Of a stretch of DNA of 64,000 nt, positions 1-9,186 are shown in pieces (within the stretch, counting starts at the first letter, position 1; each line of letters starts with the position of its first letter). The stretch is from Gloeocapsopsis sp. IPPAS B-1203. Its GTDB lineage: Bacteria; Cyanobacteriota; Cyanobacteriia; Cyanobacteriales; Chroococcidiopsidaceae. Location: contig NZ_PEIG01000003.1 of NCBI RefSeq assembly GCF_002749975.1, positions 124,001 to 188,000 of the forward strand. Direction: 5' to 3'. Below the pieces are notes generated by a model. It saw only the letters and a list, made by a program, of their open reading frames with translations. It ran no database searches and was not told the origin of the DNA. The translations under genes and the position numbers were made by a program.

Positions 1-688
1 CCATAAATGCTTGATGCCACTCACGCGCGCGTAAGCGATCTTCGACTTCGGCATATATTGCTTCTGCTTCTGACCAAATTGACTGCCAATTGGCAATCTT
101 ACTATCTACATTTTGGTAGGCAGGTACATTTCTGGAGATTTTTTGTGCCGTAGCGATCGCTTGTTCTAATCTTCCTGCTTGAAAATCTTGCTCAGCTAGA
201 GCCAAAATATCAAGCGACCATTGTTCTAGTAAACGATTGATTTCTGGGCGGAGTGGGTGATCGTCTGGGAGTGCTTCAACGAGGGCGATCGCTTGCAGTA
301 AGTCTTGCACTGTCTGCTTGTTTGCTGCTACTTGTGCGCAATGTAGTCGCACTGAAGCTGAAGCTAGAGGCCAAAAAATAGCTGGACAGTTGGGTGCTGC
401 TGGTGACTTCAATAGCATTGCCAACGCGATCATACCAACTCCACTTGTCACCAAGCCTCCTAATCCCATCCAGAAAATCCAATTTTTCGACCAGAGGAGT
501 ACCTTGCGCTTTGGATTCAATCTTTTTGGGGATTTTGGCTGCGGTGCTGAGGTGTTACCGCTCTTTTTGGCTGCGTGTCCTACTTCAGTAGAGCCAATTC
601 CTGCAACGGGAGTTAAAGATTGGCTAGCATCTTCTGGGCTAGAAGCCTTGACAACAGACCAATCTTCTGGAATACTTCTCTCTCTCAT
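1..688 (-). CDS. Conserved cyanobacterial single-pass membrane protein (3' part cut by window edge)
   Basis: An open frame on the minus strand starts at an ATG at 688 and runs without a stop to the left edge, giving about 229 visible codons. The protein begins MRERSIPEDW, has a Ser/Pro/Lys-rich stretch to about residue 65, one membrane segment at about 70-93 (NWIFWMGLGG onward), then a helical soluble region with the phrases PNCPAIFWPLAS and VEALPDDHPLRPEINRL. I remember this protein type from many cyanobacteria, where it is often labelled 'chromosome segregation ATPase', but no ATPase motif is visible, so that label is not supported. The C-terminus lies outside the window. Function unknown. 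The plus-strand ORF over the same bases is a shadow. Confidence 0.85.
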   Translation of the reverse strand, partial: MRERSIPEDWSVVKASSPEDASQSLTPVAGIGSTEVGHAAKKSGNTSAPQPKSPKRLNPKRKVLLWSKNWIFWMGLGGLVTSGVGMIALAMLLKSPAAPNCPAIFWPLASASVRLHCAQVAANKQTVQDLLQAIALVEALPDDHPLRPEINRLLEQWSLDILALAEQDFQAGRLEQAIATAQKISRNVPAYQNVDSKIANWQSIWSEAEAIYAEVEDRLRAREWHQAFM

Positions 689-842
689 TGCTGACACCCA
701 AATATCTTTACCTGGCTTTGATTCTGTTTATAAGCAGCCTTGTTTGTCAACCCACTTTATTATGTATAAAGACGTGTATTTTAGCACAAAAAAGTTGGCT
801 ATTAGCATTTTTTGACCTCTGGCTCCTGCCCTTTGCTCCCTA

Positions 843-1748
843 TCACTTGGCTGAAGCTTCAGACTGCAAATCTACAATCAGCTGATTCAACTGGGCACTG
901 CTTGCCTGATAAACTGTTCCACAAAAATGACAAGTTGCTTCAGCACCATCATCTTTTTCAATCATGTCTTGAAGTTCGGCTTCGCCGAGCATTTTTAATG
1001 CTCCCAACATCCGATTAAATGTACAACCACAATGGAAGCGTACCAACTGCGTTTCTGGTAGAATCTCTAAACCCATATCTCCAAGCAATTCCTCAAAGAT
1101 TTCGGGTAAAGTTTTTCCAGCCTGCAGTAGAGGAGTAAACCCTGATAAGGCTGTGACCCGAGATTCTAATGTTTGAACAAGTGTTTCGTCTGTTGCAGCT
1201 TTTGGTAAGACTTGTATCAATATTCCTCCAGCAGCTTGTACTCCCTCGCTTCCTACAAATACACCTAGAACCAATGCTGATGGAGTCTGTTCAGAAGTCA
1301 CTAAGTAGTGAGAAATATCATCTCCAATTTCACCTGAAACTAGCTCTACTGTACTGGTGTAAGGATATCCATAACCAACATCACGTACAACATACAAATA
1401 GCCGTCATTACCAACAGCACCACCGACATCTAATTTACCTCGAGAATTTGGCGGTAGCTCTACACTAGGATTATCCACATAACCGCGTACAGTGCCATCC
1501 AAGCCAGCATCGACAAGAATGCCATCTAATGGACCGTTTCCCTTAATCCGAATGTTGACTCGCGATTCGGCACGCTTCATACTGGATGCTAGAAGAAGTC
1601 CTGCTGACATGGTACGACCCAAAGCTGCTGTGGCGACATATGAAAGCTGATGCCGCTGCCTTGCTTCTTCTGTGAGGCGAGTGGTGATGACACCTACCGC
1701 ACGAATTCCACCCTCAGCTGCCGTGGCACGAATTAACTGATCTGCCAT
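843..1748 (-). CDS. hslO: Hsp33 redox-regulated holdase chaperone
   Basis: This 301-residue protein matches the Hsp33 family over its full length. Hsp33 is a cytosolic holdase that is switched on by oxidation: four cysteines bind zinc in the reduced form and form disulfides under oxidative stress. The four expected cysteines are present as CxC (C240, C242) and CxxC (C273, C276) in the C-terminal zinc domain. The N-terminal part carries the family phrases RIKGNGPLDG and GGILIQVLP. The start is ATG with MADQLIRATAAEGG, as expected for cyanobacterial homologues. It is transcribed alone, in the same direction as the partial membrane protein to its left, with about 150 bases between them. Confidence 0.97.
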   Translation of the reverse strand: MADQLIRATAAEGGIRAVGVITTRLTEEARQRHQLSYVATAALGRTMSAGLLLASSMKRAESRVNIRIKGNGPLDGILVDAGLDGTVRGYVDNPSVELPPNSRGKLDVGGAVGNDGYLYVVRDVGYGYPYTSTVELVSGEIGDDISHYLVTSEQTPSALVLGVFVGSEGVQAAGGILIQVLPKAATDETLVQTLESRVTALSGFTPLLQAGKTLPEIFEELLGDMGLEILPETQLVRFHCGCTFNRMLGALKMLGEAELQDMIEKDDGAEATCHFCGTVYQASSAQLNQLIVDLQSEASAK

Positions 1749-1882
1749 AACCCTTACATTTCTTTACATACGCTTTCTTTTTTATTTTAAGGCGGAGATA
1801 CAACTAACGGCTTGGGAAGTTGGATACTAGGGTAGTAGGGTAGGCGGGTAAGAGGGAAAACTATCATTTCGTCTCTCCTACT

Positions 1883-1950
1883 CTCCCACACTCCTACTCT
1901 CTTACTCTCCCACTCGCCAACTCTACAACGCTCCCACACTCCTACTCTCT
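1883..1950. repeat. Pyrimidine-rich tract with a 20-base direct repeat
   Basis: The intergenic region between hslO and the next gene contains a nearly pure C/T tract on the plus strand. The 20-mer CTCCCACACTCCTACTCTCT occurs at 1883-1902 and again at 1931-1950, with related shorter units between. A G-rich tract of similar composition lies just to the left (about 1825-1858). It looks like slippage-derived low-complexity DNA and no gene is visible in it. Confidence 0.75.
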
Positions 1951-2017
1951 CTCACCACTTGCTTTTAAGTTCAGTCATACTAAAAATAGTATTAATAGGG
2001 CGATCGCAACGATTATC

Positions 2018-2404
2018 ATGCTGGGTACTTTTCAACAAAGCCAACTGAGAATAGAAGTAGAAGCGTCAGCAACTGCAATTCGCGACAGTTTATTGCATCC
2101 AGAACAGCTACGAAAATGGCTGTGGTTTCAACGCTTAACAGAGGGAATGCCTGAACAGCTACATTCAGGACTTTCTTTCACAAGTTGGGCAGGACCTATT
2201 GCCATCCGCAATCAAGTTGAAATAGCAACACCTGTTTGCTTACGCTTTTTACTCAGTCAAGGCATTGATGGCTACCACGAATGGTATTGGGGGGAAGGCT
2301 GGGTGCAATCATCTTTGGCAGGAGTTTCACTTTTGCCGCTAAACTTGGCACAAACAATGAGTTTGCTCAGTCTACGTCAGTTTTTAGCAACTAAATCAGC
2401 ATAG
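2018..2404 (+). CDS. Small START/SRPBCC-like conserved protein
   Basis: A 128-residue protein starting MLGTFQQSQLRIEVEAS. The phrases 'ATAIRDSLLHPEQLRKWLW' and the alternating strand pattern ending in a long C-terminal helix (LNLAQTMSLLSLRQFL) are what one expects of the START/SRPBCC ligand-binding fold, in which a helix-grip encloses a hydrophobic cavity. That fold call is by eye. No catalytic residue can be named and the ligand is unknown. The gene stands alone, with a HIP1-type octamer just upstream at about 2000. It is followed by a long AT-rich region, so it probably is not part of the peptide locus. Confidence 0.75.
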   Translation: MLGTFQQSQLRIEVEASATAIRDSLLHPEQLRKWLWFQRLTEGMPEQLHSGLSFTSWAGPIAIRNQVEIATPVCLRFLLSQGIDGYHEWYWGEGWVQSSLAGVSLLPLNLAQTMSLLSLRQFLATKSA

Positions 2405-3696
2405 ATATTTACTCTAACTTTTAACGACGACTGCTTAAGTCTGAGCTAAGCAATATCAACTGCCTTAATAGGGAACTGTGTAAAAGCCTTAGTACAGACT
2501 TATTTCTAGATATATTGTCTATTGCAAAATTCACAATTACCAGAGTGCTTTGAAGTAATTTCTCAAAGTAGAGAAAATAAATTTATACATTTATATTGTT
2601 GAATAATACTGGTATAGACTAAACTCTAATTTGTAATGGTATGCAACTTAAATGCACGAAGCAGACTTTGAAATTCAAAGTTCTTTGGAACTGCAGGTAA
2701 AATGTGACTTTTTTCTGGAAATATTGTCTGTTTTCCTCAGAGCTTTGATAAGATGATGAGTGAAATTAATATTTAAGTTGCTTAGAGCTAAGCAATAGGC
2801 TGTAGGTTCTATACAATAAACTCTTTCAATAGAAATTACTTATGTACTTTTTGTTACTAGTAGAACTGCATCAGTATTGACGTACAAAGATAACTTATTC
2901 CTAGCGTTGAAATTTTTATATATCAATTTCTTATTTAAATAAACCTACTTCTTAATTATTTAAGGTATAAAAATATACTTAATCTTATTTAGCTGTGATA
3001 AAGTCTGCATTATTATCTTCAATAGATCATAATTCGCATAAGTACTTACTTAGATATTTAAGTATAAAAACATACTAATTAGTTACATTTGGTAACAAAA
3101 TTTACACAAATTACTTAACTTAATTAGAGCTTGCATTGAGTAACAAAAATCTTGATAATCTAATTACATGAAATACATAAAAAATAATTTGAAATAATTT
3201 ATTAAGCAATGATGCAACCTTGGCATAAACGTAGCTTAGTTCTAATACTAGATTGAGTTCTAGCGACTTTATTTACTATTAAAAATTCGGTTAAAAGGCT
3301 TAGATTTAATGAATCAAAAAAAACAATATTTTTTGAGGCACTTAATTTACTTTAATTAAAAAAATGCTTGATAAGAGAGGAAATTCATGAAAATAGTTGT
3401 GTGTTCAAAGGAAAGTTTAAAAAGTATTTTTTTGATTCAATATGGTAGATGAATTGCTATTTACCAATTAAATATCACTAAAAGTAAATGCTTTGATGAA
3501 AAAGCAGGTTAACTTATAAAAAATAATGTTGTTAAGTAACAACTATATCTTCTTCCATTTTTTAGAAAAAAATAATTTTACTGCTTAGAAAAGTACTACA
3601 TCTGTAAATATTATTAATTCAATCATCACTAATTATGGTTTGAACACCTCTGTTAGGCATCTAATTTAAAATTTTCAAAAATACTGAGATAAAATT
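2405..3696. other. AT-rich gap of about 1.3 kb without a recognisable gene
   Basis: No convincing coding frame is visible on either strand. Two stem-loops share the arm sequence GCTTA/TAAGC: TGCTTA...TAAGCA at about 2432-2452 (a possible terminator for the preceding gene) and a perfect TTGCTTAG-AG-CTAAGCAA at 2778-2795. The phrase GAGCTAAGCAATA follows in both. The remainder is strongly AT-rich with many short A/T runs. It may hold the regulatory region of the peptide locus that begins at 3697, or decayed DNA. Confidence 0.6.
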
Positions 3697-4341
3697 ATGA
3701 TGAGGACAGAATCTAATCTAAACACAACGAACTTGACTGATGGCGATCAAATTCAAAGTAGTAGTTTTTCAAAACTATATATAGAAGAAAGCCAGTTTTT
3801 AACAATTTTTCAACGAGAGTTTTTATTAAAAAGTAGGCAAAGTAATCTACGTCCCGAATATCATCGTCGGATTGAAATCATGCTGTTAGCAGACATGGGG
3901 TACTCACAAGCAGAAATTTGCACAGCATTAGGATGTTCCCAAGAGATGGCGCGGTATTGGATTGCAATGGCAAAAGCAGGTTTAGCGCATAAGTGGAACG
4001 ATCGCCCAATTGGTCGCCCTAGAGTAATTGATGCACATCATATTGCTCGCTTGCAAGAACTAGTGAGTCATAGTCCACGAGAATATGGTTATTCATTTCG
4101 GTGTTGGACAGCAGAATGGTTGAGTAAACAACTAGCAAAAGAATTTGGTGTTGAAGTCAGCGATCGCCACATTAGCCGGATATTACAAAAATTGGGACTT
4201 TCCTTAAGGCAAATTCGCGTACAGACAGAAACCAAAAGTTTTTCTCAAACTAAAGCTTCAGGTATCAAGATTAGTAATTTGCAATCTTCTGCACAAGCAA
4301 ATCCACTTTGGACTTTTAACGCAGTCAAGCCAAGTAAATAA
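3697..4341 (+). CDS. HTH protein related to transposase N-terminal domains, candidate regulator
   Basis: A 214-residue protein. Residues about 45-170 read like the paired helix-turn-helix region of IS630/Tc1-type transposases: RIEIMLLADMGYSQAEICT, then CSQEMARYWIAMAKAGL, a GRPRVID linker, then a second HTH ending DRHISRILQKLGLSL. The DDE catalytic domain that would follow in a transposase is absent; the protein ends after a Ser/Gln-rich tail. It lies 27 bases before the exporter gene, in the same direction, so co-transcription is likely. I infer a DNA-binding regulator derived from a transposase and kept for this locus. It could instead be a decaying transposase fragment, but the intact frame, start and close spacing argue against that. 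Confidence 0.8.
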   Translation: MMRTESNLNTTNLTDGDQIQSSSFSKLYIEESQFLTIFQREFLLKSRQSNLRPEYHRRIEIMLLADMGYSQAEICTALGCSQEMARYWIAMAKAGLAHKWNDRPIGRPRVIDAHHIARLQELVSHSPREYGYSFRCWTAEWLSKQLAKEFGVEVSDRHISRILQKLGLSLRQIRVQTETKSFSQTKASGIKISNLQSSAQANPLWTFNAVKPSK

Positions 4342-4368
4342 CTGATTTCAGCATCATATCTGCAAATC

Positions 4369-7300
4369 ATGGGACAAAAATTATCAGAGTTTTCCTTAGC
4401 ACAGCTAAGTCAACTCTTTACCCAAATAGGGCTAACGCTTTCTGAGGCGGAAATCTTTAGCTGTTATCAGCAAGCTGAAATTATCCAACCAAATGCAGGT
4501 AAGAAATTTTGGTGTACCGCAGATGCAGATCGCGGAATTTATTTAATTATTGCAGGCAAAGCTCGACTTCTCGATAGCAGCGATAATCTGATAACTTCTT
4601 TGGAGACAGGCTCAATATTTGGTGAAGTAACGCTATTTACTTCAGAACAATTTCAACCTTATGCTGTCAGAGCATCTGTGAATTTAAAGCTTTGCTATCT
4701 CAATGATGAATGCTTGCAAACCTTAATCGCAAGTCATCCAGAAATTCGCGATCGCCTATATCAGCAAGCAGTACTCCGAGACTTACTTTTGTTGTGTCAG
4801 CAAAGTAGCTTTTTTAACAATGGTTCTGTAGATGGGTTAATGCAGATATTACCGCTGCTAAAGCAACATATCTGTAGTCATTACGTTCCTGCTCGTGTAG
4901 CAGAATCACGGTTATGGTTAATACGGCGCGGAGAACTCCTACATTCTTCAGGAGACAAGCTGACTGCAGGTGATATATATGTCCCGAAATCGTCTAAAGA
5001 TAAAAACTGGCAAGCAACTGCATCAACTGAGTTGTATGTTCTCCCCAATGCACATTGGCAAACTGCAATCCAGTACGTACCACAATTAGCGAGTACCGCA
5101 GATATACCACAAGTTACTGCTGCTGTAGAACCAGAAAGCCCCTCGTTTACAGAAGCAGTTGATCGCAAAAATCAGGTCAAAATCAACCAAGCTTACTTTC
5201 CTCGTCCTACCGTAAAAGTTGGTCAATGGTGGCAGCAATTTACACGACGTTATCCCTTTTTTGCGCAACAAAGTACTGCTGATTGTGCTGCAGCTTGTTT
5301 AGTGATGATTGGGCGTTATTGGGGGAAACGCTTTAGTGTAAATCGCTTACGTGATATTGCTAATGTTGACCGTAATGGTGCATCTTTACGGGGATTAGCA
5401 GCAGCAGCAGAAAGCATTGGATTCACGACTCGACCAGTAAAAGCTAGCCTCAATAAACTAGCCGAACAAACTTTACCTGCGATCGCACATTGGGAAGGAA
5501 GACACTATGTTGTTGTCTACGAAATTACTCCCAAGCGAGTTGTGATTGCTGATCCAGCCACAGGTCAAAAAACTCTAAGTCCGGCAGCATTTAAGGCAAG
5601 TTGGACAGGTTACACATTATTATTGCAGCCTACCGCACTCCTTAACAAGACAAAAGATACAACGCAAACGTGGTGGCAATTTATTGAGTTAATCAAACCA
5701 CACACTTTAGTTTTGCTAGAGGTTCTGATTGCTTCACTCCTATTGCAGCTTTTTGGGCTAATTACGCCTCTTTTAACGCAACTACTACTCGACCGAGTGG
5801 TAGTGCAACGCAGTACTCTCACTTTAACTGCTGTAGGACTAGGTTTACTGATCTTTGGTTTATTTCGAGTGGCGATGATTGGTCTGCGGCAATATTTATT
5901 AGACCACACGGCTCACAGAATTGATTTAGCGTTAATTGTTGGTTTTATTAAACATACTTTTCGCTTACCACTCAGTTTTTTTGAGTCTCGCTATGTTGGC
6001 GATATCATCTCGCGCGTTCAAGAAAATTATAAAATTCAGCAATTTCTTACAGGCGAAGCACTTTCTATATTTCTCGATCTGCTCACAGTATTTGTTTATG
6101 CAGGATTAATGTTTTGGTACAGCTGGCAAATGGCACTCCTTGTCTTAGTTGTTGTACCACCATTTTTCTTATTAGCATTAATTGCTACACCTTTCTTTCG
6201 CCGTATTTCCAAAGAGATTTTTAACTCTCTTGCTGAGCAAAATAGTTACTTAATTGAAGCGCTCACAGGTATTCGGACAATTAAATCAATGGCAGTTGAG
6301 CAGACAGTGCGTTGGCATTGGGAAGAACTTTTAAATAAGTCTGTACGAACTTCTTTTTCTGGACAAGTTATTGATAATAGCTTCTTAGTTTTTAGTTCAA
6401 CAATCGAAGCACTCGCCACTACAGCATTACTTTGGTTTGGAGCGTGGCAGGTAATTCAAAATCAACTGACTATTGGGCAATTAGTTGCTTTCAATATGCT
6501 GTTGAGTAATGTTATTAATCCTTTTCAACGTTTAACAGTTTTGTGGAATCAACTACAAGAAGTGATTATTGCGGTTGAGAGAATTAATGATGTCATTGAA
6601 ACTCAACCAGAAGAAGATTTTCAAAATCAGCCACGGCAATTGTTACCACCATTACAAGGCTACATCCGCTTTGAGCAAGTGACATTTCGTTACCATCCCG
6701 AAAGCGAGGTCAACACCTTAGAAAATGTTAGTTTTGAGATAAAACCAGGAGAAACTGTTGCGCTGGTTGGTCGCAGTGGCTCTGGAAAAACGACAATCTC
6801 TAAGTTAGTTTTAGGGCTTTATCCACCTACAGAAGGCAAGATTTTGATCGATGGTTATGATATTACAACCATAGCTTTGCGATCGCTCCGTCAACAGATT
6901 GGTGTTGTCGATCAAGATACTTTTCTCTTTGGCGGGACTATTTGGGAAAATATTAGCCTTGGTCATCCTGAAGCGTCTTCAGATGACGTTCGCCAAGCAG
7001 CTAAACTTGCAGGTGCCGATCAGTTTATTCAACAACTACCGATGGGTTATGAAACCCAAATTGGTGAAGGTGGTGGCATGCTATCAGGAGGACAACGCCA
7101 AAGAATCGCGATCGCCCGTGCTTTTCTTGGTAATCCTCACTTACTTGTTCTTGATGAAGCAACTAGCCATCTTGATGCCGAATCTGAGCGAATTATTCAA
7201 AACAACCTGAGTACACTTCTACAAGGACGCACAACGCTGATTATTGCTCATCGTCTTTCTACTGTGCGCCAAGCCAACAAGATTTTAGTCTTAGATCGAG

Positions 7301-7398
7301 GAGTATTAGTTGAAAGTGGTACGCACGAAGAATTAATGGCAAAACGCGGTCAATATTTCTATCTCAACCAGCAACAAATTACAGGAATTCCTTCTTGA
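4369..7398 (+). CDS. CNB-C39 peptidase ABC exporter (double-glycine leader processing and secretion)
   Basis: A 1009-residue inner-membrane exporter of the peptidase-containing ABC type. Domain order: a cyclic-nucleotide-binding-like domain (about 20-140), a linker, a C39 cysteine peptidase (about 295-415), six membrane helices (about 430-740) and the ATPase domain (about 765-1005). The C39 residues are all present: oxyanion Gln300, Cys306 (in STADC), His379 (in GRHYVVV) and Asp395 (in ADPATG). The ATPase has Walker A GRSGSGKTT at 801-809, signature LSGGQRQR, Walker B LLVLDEATSHLD and the switch His in IIAHRLST. C39 peptidases cut after Gly-Gly in leader peptides, and four such precursors lie downstream. 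The CNB-C39-ABC order is that of HetC of Anabaena. The Arg expected in the cNMP-binding loop appears to be missing (FQPYAVRAS), so ligand binding is doubtful. Confidence 0.95.
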   Translation: MGQKLSEFSLAQLSQLFTQIGLTLSEAEIFSCYQQAEIIQPNAGKKFWCTADADRGIYLIIAGKARLLDSSDNLITSLETGSIFGEVTLFTSEQFQPYAVRASVNLKLCYLNDECLQTLIASHPEIRDRLYQQAVLRDLLLLCQQSSFFNNGSVDGLMQILPLLKQHICSHYVPARVAESRLWLIRRGELLHSSGDKLTAGDIYVPKSSKDKNWQATASTELYVLPNAHWQTAIQYVPQLASTADIPQVTAAVEPESPSFTEAVDRKNQVKINQAYFPRPTVKVGQWWQQFTRRYPFFAQQSTADCAAACLVMIGRYWGKRFSVNRLRDIANVDRNGASLRGLAAAAESIGFTTRPVKASLNKLAEQTLPAIAHWEGRHYVVVYEITPKRVVIADPATGQKTLSPAAFKASWTGYTLLLQPTALLNKTKDTTQTWWQFIELIKPHTLVLLEVLIASLLLQLFGLITPLLTQLLLDRVVVQRSTLTLTAVGLGLLIFGLFRVAMIGLRQYLLDHTAHRIDLALIVGFIKHTFRLPLSFFESRYVGDIISRVQENYKIQQFLTGEALSIFLDLLTVFVYAGLMFWYSWQMALLVLVVVPPFFLLALIATPFFRRISKEIFNSLAEQNSYLIEALTGIRTIKSMAVEQTVRWHWEELLNKSVRTSFSGQVIDNSFLVFSSTIEALATTALLWFGAWQVIQNQLTIGQLVAFNMLLSNVINPFQRLTVLWNQLQEVIIAVERINDVIETQPEEDFQNQPRQLLPPLQGYIRFEQVTFRYHPESEVNTLENVSFEIKPGETVALVGRSGSGKTTISKLVLGLYPPTEGKILIDGYDITTIALRSLRQQIGVVDQDTFLFGGTIWENISLGHPEASSDDVRQAAKLAGADQFIQQLPMGYETQIGEGGGMLSGGQRQRIAIARAFLGNPHLLVLDEATSHLDAESERIIQNNLSTLLQGRTTLIIAHRLSTVRQANKILVLDRGVLVESGTHEELMAKRGQYFYLNQQQITGIPS

Positions 7399-7618
7399 TT
7401 TGAAATTGAATTTTTCTATAAAAATAACTTATTTGATATTGAATTCTATTTATTATTTACAACGTAGAAAGATCGTCGATTGAATAAAATGATTACCCAT
7501 TACTGTTGTGTAAAGTAAGCAATTTTAAATGAAAAAAGATGAGAGATAAATAGAACTAACTCAAAACGTGCTAACGCACCGCTACGCTAACAAAAATTAA
7601 AACTATTAATCCTTACCA

Positions 7619-8911
7619 ATGCCTACTCAAAGTGAAAATTGGTCTTATCCCACTCAAGAATTACTCGATACCCTACCAAGAGTTTGGACGCGAGGTTTAC
7701 TTTATTTCTTGTTGGTTTTTGCTATTGTTCTTTTACCTTGGGCAATGCTAGCTAGAGTTGATGAAACTGGTAGTGCTAGAGGACGACTAGAACCTAAAGG
7801 AAAAATGGTAAGACTTGATGTCCCCGTTAGTGGTACAGTAGCAGCAATTAATGTTGAAGAAGGTCAAATAGTTAAAGCTGGGCAAAGTTTATTAGTCTTA
7901 GAATCTGAGGTAATTTTAACCGAACTCCAACAAACAAGAGCAAAATTAGAAGGGCAGCAAAATCGTTTACCGCAGTTGGAACTGATAAAAAATCAACTAG
8001 CCATTAGTATCCGTACACAACGATTACAAAATCAAGCGCAAGCCTCAGCACAACTTGCACAAACTCATCAAATTCGCCAACAGCAAAGCTTTAATCAAGT
8101 AGCTGCAGAAGCCGCACAACAACTGTTGAGTAAAGATCAAGACACAGTACAACGCTATCGGCGACTCCAAAAAGAAGGCATTGTTTCTGGGGTACAAGTA
8201 GATATGGCTGAACGTACCATGATTGAAAACGAGCAGCGTTTAAAAAAAGCAGAATCAGACATCCAACAAGCTAAAGCTGAACTTGAAAAGCAACAGAGTA
8301 CTTACGAAAGTAATTTACGTGCTGGTGAATTAGCAATTTTAGATAGTGAGAGGCAAATTAAGGAAATCCAAACCCAAATTATCGATTTGCAAGCCGATAT
8401 TGCCCAAACAAAAAATCAAATTTCATCTTTACTGTTACGACTACAACAACACATCTTACATGCACCGATTAATGGCATCATTTTTCAATTACCTATTCAA
8501 CGGGCAGGTGCTGTAGTACAAACAGGTCAAACGATCGCTCAAATTGCACCTAGTGGTACTGCCCTTGTTCTTAAAGCTGAAATGTCTAGTCAACAAAGTG
8601 GTTTTCTTCGCCCTGGATTGCCTGTCAAAATTAAATTTGATGCTTATCCTTTTCAAGATTATGGGATAGTATATGGCTTTTTAAGTTGGGTATCACCTGA
8701 TTCTCAAAGTAAAGAAACAATTCAAGGTCAGGTAGATACATATAAACTAGAAATTACAATATCTCAGCCTTATATTCAAACAGCGCATAAACGTATTCCT
8801 CTAATTCCAGGTCAGACAGCAACAGCTGAAGTCATAATTAGACAGCGCCGAATTATAGACTTTATTCTCGATCCTTTCAAGAAATTACAAGTAGGTGGTT
8901 TAGAACTATAA
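7619..8911 (+). CDS. HlyD-family periplasmic adaptor
   Basis: A 430-residue membrane fusion protein that would connect the ABC exporter to an outer-membrane TolC-like channel (not encoded in this window). One N-terminal membrane helix lies at about 28-48 (GLLYFLLVFAIVLLPWAML). Next come a first half lipoyl domain (VRLDVPVSGTVAAINVEEG), a long coiled coil rich in Gln, Lys and Glu (about 95-275), the second lipoyl half (LHAPINGIIFQL) and a beta domain with LRPGLPVKIKFDAYPF. It follows the exporter by 220 bases in the same direction, the usual arrangement for type I and peptide exporters. Confidence 0.95.
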   Translation: MPTQSENWSYPTQELLDTLPRVWTRGLLYFLLVFAIVLLPWAMLARVDETGSARGRLEPKGKMVRLDVPVSGTVAAINVEEGQIVKAGQSLLVLESEVILTELQQTRAKLEGQQNRLPQLELIKNQLAISIRTQRLQNQAQASAQLAQTHQIRQQQSFNQVAAEAAQQLLSKDQDTVQRYRRLQKEGIVSGVQVDMAERTMIENEQRLKKAESDIQQAKAELEKQQSTYESNLRAGELAILDSERQIKEIQTQIIDLQADIAQTKNQISSLLLRLQQHILHAPINGIIFQLPIQRAGAVVQTGQTIAQIAPSGTALVLKAEMSSQQSGFLRPGLPVKIKFDAYPFQDYGIVYGFLSWVSPDSQSKETIQGQVDTYKLEITISQPYIQTAHKRIPLIPGQTATAEVIIRQRRIIDFILDPFKKLQVGGLEL

Positions 8912-8924
8912 AATAAGCCGTTTT

Positions 8925-8966
8925 ATGCAATCTAAAACGACACTATTATGTAATGCAATCTAAAAC
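8925..8966. repeat. Pair of 14-base direct repeats
   Basis: ATGCAATCTAAAAC occurs at 8925-8938 and exactly again at 8953-8966, just after the HlyD gene. A short inverted repeat TAGGCA-aca-TGCCTA follows at 9039-9053. The two could be a regulatory site and a weak terminator between the adaptor and parvulin genes, but nothing more can be said. Confidence 0.6.
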
Positions 8967-9186
8967 TTAAGTTATTAATATTAAATTGAGATTACTAAAT
9001 ATTAAATCTATTGCTAAAATCTCACATTTTACTCTGGCTAGGCAACATGCCTAACCCAAAAAAGCTGAATAAATCTAAATTTTTAGAGTGATTTTTCTCA
9101 CCTATCCATGATTACAAGATATTCTATTTAACTAAAGTTTTTATTCGATTGCAATCAACCTTTTACTCACTTTCAAGGTCTTAACC

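Noticed and set aside
318..815. Plus-strand ORF of 165 codons
   Set aside because: It lies opposite the partial membrane protein on the minus strand, whose frame is open to the window edge and has a recognisable conserved sequence.
3697..4341. Intact insertion sequence
   Set aside because: No DDE domain, no terminal inverted repeats found on either side, and the frame ends cleanly before the exporter gene.
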